NCBI GenBank assembly: GCA_022820665.1
Contig: JAJEFB010000045.1
Span: 62,001 to 126,000, forward strand
DNA length: 64,000 bases
From: Anaerolineae bacterium
GTDB lineage: Bacteria > Chloroflexota > Anaerolineae > Aggregatilineales > Phototrophicaceae
Reading direction: 5' to 3'
Within the stretch, counting starts at the first letter, position 1; each line of letters opens with the position of its first letter. This document shows positions 59,197 to 64,000 of this stretch, piece after piece. The notes under the pieces were generated by a model, which was not told the DNA's origin, made no database searches, and saw only the letters and a program-made list of their open reading frames with translations. A program made the position numbers and the translations under genes.

Positions 59197-60987
59197 ATGA
59201 AACGATTATCGGCGCTTATTTTCATTGTAGTCTTGTGTCTTGCTCTCAATGTCTTTTACGGACATCCTCAAACTGCCGAAAACCTGTTGACCAATCCCGG
59301 TTTTGAAGGAGATTTCGTCGAGCAAGACGGTGAGGCGTCGCAAAACGTCGCCGCCGGATGGAACGCTTGGCACATACCCCGCAGTGATTCCAGCCCTGCC
59401 TACGCCAATCACGCGCCTTTCTATAATGAAGAGACTGTGCGCACGCGCGGCGATGAACCCGGCAAAGCCCAGGTCTATTTCAACCAATACGCGACCCACC
59501 AGGGCGGCGTTTATCAGCAAGTTGACGATCTGACCGTCGGCACTAACTATCGCTTCAGTATCTACGCCTGGGTATGGTCTTCAATTGGACAAGATTGGGA
59601 CATCAGCGAGCAGCCCGGCAACGTCAGCGTTAGAGTCGGTATTGATCCCTCCGGCGGCACAGACGGCGACAGCGAAGATATCGTCTGGTCAACAACTGCG
59701 GTCTTCCTGTACAACGCCTACTACCAGTATTCGGTGATTGCCGCGGCAGAGAGCGCTACGATTACGGTATTCGTCGAATCTACCGTCGGCGAGCCAGTCG
59801 CCAACAACTATATTTACCTGGAGGATGCGGTACTGGAGGTGGCGACCCAGAACGTCGTCGTTGTGGACAGCACGCCTACGTCAGAGACCAATGAAGAACT
59901 TGCGGGCGGGGCTGGGGGCGCAACCACGCCCACTCTGGAGCCTACATCAACCGCCACCGCCGCTCAAGATGCGACGGCGACCGAAGCGCCAATCGCTACC
60001 CAGGAACCGGCAGCCACCGATCAGCCAACGGCGACTGAGATTCCTCCTACCGATACGGCTGAACCAACCGCTACAGAAGAAGCGGCGGCCACCGATGTAC
60101 CAGATGACGCTTCAGTTTCTGATGAGTATCTCGAAACTGTCACTCACACGGTCGTTGAGGACGATACGATCTCAGCCATCGCGCTTCAATACGGCAGTAC
60201 GGAAGAGGCGATTAAAGACGCCAACGGACTTACGAGTTCGTTGATCGTTGTCGGCCAACAACTGATCGTGCCGATCAATCTGCCCGATCCGACCGAAACG
60301 CCCTTGCCGCCGGACCTGCCAACAGCTACGGAAACGCCTGTCCCGCCTACCGAGACGCCGACGCCAACCGCAACGCCGATACCAACTGCGACGCCGGTGG
60401 TCTATATCGTACGAACAGGCGATACGCTTCTGGACATCGCCGTGGCACATAGCACAACGGTCGAGGCGCTGGTGCAACTGAACGGCATTCAGAATCCGGA
60501 CCGATTGGCTGTCGGCCTGGTCTTGCTGATTCCAACGCCCGATCCAACGCCTTTGCCGACAGCCACTCCTCAGATCCATCTGACGGCGCTTGCGGAATCA
60601 ACGATTACCTCCTATACAACGTACACAGTGCAGATCGGCGACACGCTTGACGAAATCGCGACTCAGTTCAACACGACGATCGACGCGATTGTACGGTTGA
60701 ACGGCATAACTAACCCCAGCCGTATTGATCCTGGCCAAGTCCTGCAAATCCCGGCCGCCCCGGGAGAAGGAACGCCGACCGGGGATCAGACCGCGACGGC
60801 TACATTGCTGCCTTCGCCTACGCCAATCCCAACTTCCGCGCCTACGACATATACTGTACAAGCCGGGGACACACTGTTCCAAATTGCGGAGCGCTTTGGC
60901 GTTAGTGTGGTCGAATTGGGCACATACAACAACATCGTCGACTATAACACTGTGTATCCAGGACAGGTGCTGACCATTCCAGGATAA
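59197..60987 (+). CDS. Secreted protein with carbohydrate-binding-like domain and four LysM repeats
   Basis: 596 residues. Signal peptide MKRLSALIFIVVLCLALNVFYG. Residues 30-220 form a beta-sandwich-like domain (NLLTNPGFEGDFVEQDG, VYQQVDDLTVGTNYRFSIYAWV) resembling CBM-type modules. Then Thr/Pro-rich linkers separate four LysM domains starting near residues 314, 401, 474 and 550, each with a GDT or DDT core and an N-x-I-like end. LysM binds peptidoglycan or chitin-like glycans. It is followed by a hairpin and the M23/LysM gene, so both likely attach to the cell wall. No catalytic domain was seen. Confidence 0.85.
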   Translation: MKRLSALIFIVVLCLALNVFYGHPQTAENLLTNPGFEGDFVEQDGEASQNVAAGWNAWHIPRSDSSPAYANHAPFYNEETVRTRGDEPGKAQVYFNQYATHQGGVYQQVDDLTVGTNYRFSIYAWVWSSIGQDWDISEQPGNVSVRVGIDPSGGTDGDSEDIVWSTTAVFLYNAYYQYSVIAAAESATITVFVESTVGEPVANNYIYLEDAVLEVATQNVVVVDSTPTSETNEELAGGAGGATTPTLEPTSTATAAQDATATEAPIATQEPAATDQPTATEIPPTDTAEPTATEEAAATDVPDDASVSDEYLETVTHTVVEDDTISAIALQYGSTEEAIKDANGLTSSLIVVGQQLIVPINLPDPTETPLPPDLPTATETPVPPTETPTPTATPIPTATPVVYIVRTGDTLLDIAVAHSTTVEALVQLNGIQNPDRLAVGLVLLIPTPDPTPLPTATPQIHLTALAESTITSYTTYTVQIGDTLDEIATQFNTTIDAIVRLNGITNPSRIDPGQVLQIPAAPGEGTPTGDQTATATLLPSPTPIPTSAPTTYTVQAGDTLFQIAERFGVSVVELGTYNNIVDYNTVYPGQVLTIPG

Positions 60988-61314
60988 GCCAATGGTCCCT
61001 CGCCGTAAACGCTCGAACCAACATAATTACATTAGCTCGCGCGAAATTCTGCGCGAGCTTCTTCTGTCGGCTGCGAGGGCTGTTATTCGCGTCTTGCCGA
61101 GAACGAAGGCGCTATTTTTGAATTATCGAAATAAAATCCTGTATTCGCCGCTGTACATACAATGGAAATGCGCTTTAGCATAGGCATAATCTGCTTGGAC
61201 AAGCGCGGTTTGGCGATCGACAAGCTGTCTGCCAATCCGCGGTCCTTGTTTGATCTGCCCAAATCGCTCGCCGTGCAGGATCGGGGATATGCTGGTTTTT
61301 GACAAGGAGCCACC
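60988..61314. other. Intergenic region between the two LysM genes
   Basis: Besides the hairpin at 61034-61064 nothing gene-like is seen; a short open frame at 60992-61183 is not protein-like. Confidence 0.45.
61034..61064 (+). terminator. Hairpin downstream of the LysM gene
   Basis: AGCTCGCGC (61034-61042) and GCGCGAGCT (61051-61059) form a perfect 9-bp stem with an 8-nt loop, followed by a weak TCTTCT tract. Likely a terminator 46 nt past the stop. Confidence 0.55.
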
Positions 61315-62823
61315 TTGAAGACGCTTGGCGCTCTGAGTTATTTCATCTTGCTTTGCGTGGTCTTGAGTTTCTCGTACTTGCTGTTGGCGCAAGGGCAAAG
61401 CAATTCCGTCCTGACAGTGCACGTGGTGCAGCGTGGCGAAAACCTGTTTCGGATTGCCTTGCAATACAATCTCTTCGCCAATGAGGTGGCAAAAGCCAAC
61501 GGTATCACTGACAACGATAGCATCGTCGTCGGCCAGCGCCTGATTATTCCCCTCATACAGGACGTGCCGGATGAACCGCTCGCGCATACCGCCCTGGCTG
61601 GCGAAACCATTCACAGTATCGCGACTGCCTACGGTAAAACCGTAGACGATCTATTGTCTCTAAACGGACTCGCCGAAGATGCGGAAGTCTATGTCGGTCA
61701 GCGCCTTGTAATTGTCCCGGGAGAGCTCGAGGCAGATCCAACGCCGACCCTGGTCCCGTCCGTCGCTGCGGAATCAACGCCCACATCTTCACAGCCGATA
61801 TCGGCCGGCGTGACTAATCCTGCCAGGCTGATACTGGGTGATCCCAATTTCGCCTTTGTCCATACAGTTGAGGCGGGTGATACCGTATTCGACATCGGCA
61901 TGCGTTTCAACTTGACAGTCAGCGATATCGCCAAGGGAAACAACTTGCAGGACCCAACCAAGATCTTCATCGGTCAGCGACTCGTTATTCCCGGCATCGA
62001 ACCTCCTCGGTTGGCGCATGACCTGCCGGATATCGTAGCTTCGTTCACGATAGATCCGCTGATACTTGAAGAAGGGAGAACCGGCCGTTTCAAAGTCCAC
62101 ACGACAGTTCCAGTCGAAGTCAGCGGCACATTTTTAGGGCAGGAATTGCGTATCATCGCAAGCGAAGACAACATGCGTCACAACGTCATGGTCGGCATCC
62201 CGATGTTCACTGAACAAGGCGTTTACCCGCTGCGGCTCGACCTGGTTGACGAAGGAGCGACATCGGTCTCGATCGCGGCCAATCTGCAAATCATAGCCGG
62301 AGGATACGGCTATCAGACCATTACAATAGACAATTCTGAATTGTTGTCACCGGCTCTGGAGAGCGAAGAGCGCGCCCTGCTGGTCCGGGCAACAACGCCA
62401 TTCACCCAAGACAAATACTGGGACGCATCGCTAAGCCTGCCCGCCGCGGCAACGATGAACGCGCGTTTTGGCACCCTTCGTTCGTATAATGGCAGCGCCT
62501 ATGACCGTTATCATCATGGCGTCGATTTCGCAGGCGGCACGGGAACCCCGGTTTTGGCTGCGGCCGACGGCAAAGTTGTCCTGGCGGATATGCTCAACAT
62601 CCGCGGTCGCACAACCGTCATTGATCATGGCTGGGGGCTGTATACAGCCTACGCGCACCAAAACAGCATTCAAGTGAGCCTGGGCGAGCAAGTGACTTCC
62701 GGTCAAATCATCGGCGCCATTGGTTCAACCGGTAGAAGCACCGGTCCCCACCTGCACTGGGAAGTTTGGCTCAATGGCGTGAATGTTGACCCGCTGCAGT
62801 GGGTTCAGCAAGTCTTCCCGTAG
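61315..62823 (+). CDS. Secreted M23 metallopeptidase with three LysM domains
   Basis: 502 residues, TTG start with AAGGAG 7 nt upstream. Signal peptide (MKTLGALSYFILLCVVLSFS). LysM domains lie near residues 35-80, 89-134 and 182-227, each with a GE or GDT core. A beta-rich middle follows, then M23 (LytM) from about 390. Zinc ligands: H401 and D404 in YHHGVDFAGGTG, and H479/H481 in GPHLHWEVW. It cleaves peptidoglycan cross-bridges or acts in wall remodelling. It follows the four-LysM protein in tandem. Confidence 0.93.
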   Translation: MKTLGALSYFILLCVVLSFSYLLLAQGQSNSVLTVHVVQRGENLFRIALQYNLFANEVAKANGITDNDSIVVGQRLIIPLIQDVPDEPLAHTALAGETIHSIATAYGKTVDDLLSLNGLAEDAEVYVGQRLVIVPGELEADPTPTLVPSVAAESTPTSSQPISAGVTNPARLILGDPNFAFVHTVEAGDTVFDIGMRFNLTVSDIAKGNNLQDPTKIFIGQRLVIPGIEPPRLAHDLPDIVASFTIDPLILEEGRTGRFKVHTTVPVEVSGTFLGQELRIIASEDNMRHNVMVGIPMFTEQGVYPLRLDLVDEGATSVSIAANLQIIAGGYGYQTITIDNSELLSPALESEERALLVRATTPFTQDKYWDASLSLPAAATMNARFGTLRSYNGSAYDRYHHGVDFAGGTGTPVLAAADGKVVLADMLNIRGRTTVIDHGWGLYTAYAHQNSIQVSLGEQVTSGQIIGAIGSTGRSTGPHLHWEVWLNGVNVDPLQWVQQVFP

Positions 62824-62842
62824 CTCCGGCAGGGCTTCAACG

Positions 62843-63994
62843 CTAGGACTCGAAGGCGCCGTCGAGAGCTTCAAAGTCAGTGAACAGAAAATGGTCGTGG
62901 TAGTAGTGGATCCAAAGGAACGACAGGATTGCCGTATAATATGCGATATCAAAATGACTGTTGCCGTCAATACCCGGTTTGACGATGCCGGCCAAGCCGT
63001 AGACCAGTAAGAAAATGACCCCCGAGCCTAGAAGCAACATTGCGCTGAACGCATAGAGCGCGCGAGCGTCCTTGGTCCGTCGGCTGAACTTCGCCACAAG
63101 CGGCGCGTCGCCCTCCAGATTGCCAATCATTTGCCGAATCTTGATAATGTAAAAGGTTATCGCCAAATACTGGAACGAGTGCCAGGTGTTTAAGCCTTGG
63201 AATGCCGTATCAAGGTTGGGAAGCAGCGGCGTGAAAAACGCCACAGTTACCGTCAAGCCAATGAACACAAACTTGGGAACATTTAGCGTGCCTTGGCGAT
63301 ATTCTGTGAAGGACTTGTACAAATACGCGACAAGCGCTGTCGCAAATACGATTGTCACAAGAATGAAGAACCACGGATTATGCGGCTGTTGAAATAGATC
63401 CGGGATCGCCTCTCCCAGGTCGTTTTGGCCGATTTCAAATTGCCCTTGACTGATCTTCCACATCGCAATTGGAAACAGACTGGTCAGCACAATGGCGTAA
63501 TCAATGAATCTCGACACTGGACTCAATGCGCTCTTACGCACGAATTTCGCTTCCTTGTGGTTGTAAAGCTCGACGATATAGGTCACTTGATGAAGGACAT
63601 GAAGCGATGCCCAAAAGAAGAAAAACGTGAGCATCAAGTTCAAGTTCAGGAAAGCCAGAGATATGACAATGACGGGAATTATGATCGAGGATCGAATCAG
63701 CGTTGGATACCGCTCTTTGAAGCCCTCGTCCAAACCTGTGCGCAGGAATGTAGACATCATGTGCGGTCCGCCAATAGCGATTGCGACAAAGGCGTTGACC
63801 AAGTTTCGGCTAAAATCGTCGTCCATGCCCAATTGCACGCCGAGCAGGTACAGGACATAGGGCAAAGGCACCACAACGACGCTCAAAGTGATGAAGAAAA
63901 GATCCCATCGTTTGTTGCGTAGCCAAAGACCGCCTTTGTCGATCTCCGCCGCGTAGATTTCAGACTCTGCAAGTGTTATGGCGCTCGTTGCCAA
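62843..63994 (-). CDS. His-rich polytopic membrane protein (5' end possibly outside window)
   Basis: 383 residues, eight or nine helices. Histidine-rich helix ends: IAIGGPHMMSTFLRT, WASLHVLHQVTYIVELYNHK, LNTWHSFQYLAITFYIIKIR and WIHYYHDHFLFTDFE. The clustered His suggests a metal or heme site in the membrane, as in some hydroxylase/desaturase or Brp/Blh proteins, but the pattern does not match any family I can name. The TTG at 63994 has no visible Shine-Dalgarno and the frame is open to the window edge, so the start may lie outside. Confidence 0.6.
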   Translation of the reverse strand: MATSAITLAESEIYAAEIDKGGLWLRNKRWDLFFITLSVVVVPLPYVLYLLGVQLGMDDDFSRNLVNAFVAIAIGGPHMMSTFLRTGLDEGFKERYPTLIRSSIIIPVIVISLAFLNLNLMLTFFFFWASLHVLHQVTYIVELYNHKEAKFVRKSALSPVSRFIDYAIVLTSLFPIAMWKISQGQFEIGQNDLGEAIPDLFQQPHNPWFFILVTIVFATALVAYLYKSFTEYRQGTLNVPKFVFIGLTVTVAFFTPLLPNLDTAFQGLNTWHSFQYLAITFYIIKIRQMIGNLEGDAPLVAKFSRRTKDARALYAFSAMLLLGSGVIFLLVYGLAGIVKPGIDGNSHFDIAYYTAILSFLWIHYYHDHFLFTDFEALDGAFES

Positions 63995-64000
63995 GGCTAA

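Overview
The window reads as about 64 kb of chromosome from a free-living bacterium of the phylum Chloroflexota, probably an Anaerolineae-like lineage. This placement is an inference. It rests on secreted LysM proteins with Thr/Pro-rich linkers, many TTG starts, a TrmFO/HflX/PlsX/FabF run, a polyphosphate-type ROK glucokinase, a MoxR plus DUF58 pair, and a SAM-dependent spermidine-synthase-like membrane protein. Gene density is high, strands are mixed, and most genes sit in short operons. There is no phage, no intact insertion sequence and no CRISPR array. The accessory content is polysaccharide genes, cell-envelope proteins and dispersed palindromic repeats.

Layout. 1-4.1 kb (minus): YigZ-like protein running off the left edge, tRNA-Glu, trpS, smpB, a TPR/membrane protein and tRNA-Leu. 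4.1-5.0 kb: gene-free DNA with short repeats and operator-like palindromes. 5.0-10.0 kb: plsX-fabF-trmFO-hflX operon. 10-11 kb: secreted beta-propeller on the other strand. 11.4-22.1 kb: an RNA methyltransferase, then an envelope/polysaccharide run: lipoprotein with DUF348-like, G5-like and propeller parts, a 1057-residue glycoside-hydrolase-like/O-antigen-ligase fusion, UDP-glucuronate decarboxylase, a second O-antigen-ligase-like protein, GtrA-like protein, GT4 glycosyltransferase and a small membrane protein. 22-28 kb: DinB-like protein, acpP, type 2 IPP isomerase, hemW-like gene, PP2C phosphatase, orphan OmpR-type regulator and a small hypothetical. 28-35 kb: GT-C-like membrane protein, flavin reductase, polyphosphate glucokinase, L,D-transpeptidase, pheA-asd and Hsp20. 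35-45.5 kb: a degenerate adenosine-deaminase-like protein, pyrG, roadblock protein, moxR-DUF58, sarcosine-oxidase-like protein, GNAT, membrane spermidine-synthase-like protein and a DUF1461-like protein. 45.9-50.8 kb: gap-pgk-tpiA and a membrane protein with a damaged HExxH-like motif. 50.8-52.5 kb (minus): upp-wecA-like. 52.7-56.8 kb: ruvB-queA, rplU-rpmA, an L31 protein fused to an RNA-polymerase alpha-CTD-like domain, and tdk. 56.9-58.9 kb (minus): sucC-sucD. 59.2-62.8 kb: two secreted LysM proteins, one an M23 peptidase. 62.8-64 kb: a His-rich polytopic membrane protein at the right edge.

How the genes connect: plsX, fabF and acpP serve fatty-acid and phospholipid synthesis. gap, pgk, tpiA and ppgK serve glycolysis, and sucCD the TCA cycle. 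trpS, smpB, trmFO, hflX, queA and three ribosomal-protein genes serve translation. The 12.5-22 kb cluster, the wecA-like gene, the L,D-transpeptidase and the LysM/M23 proteins build or remodel the cell envelope.

Most unusual items: the L31-alphaCTD fusion, which keeps residues matching several DNA-contacting positions of alphaCTD; the GH-like/Wzy fusion, whose expected nucleophile motif is altered; the adenosine-deaminase-like protein that has lost most of its metal-binding and catalytic residues; and two families of dispersed hairpin elements, one of which sits at gene starts and supplies alternative start codons.
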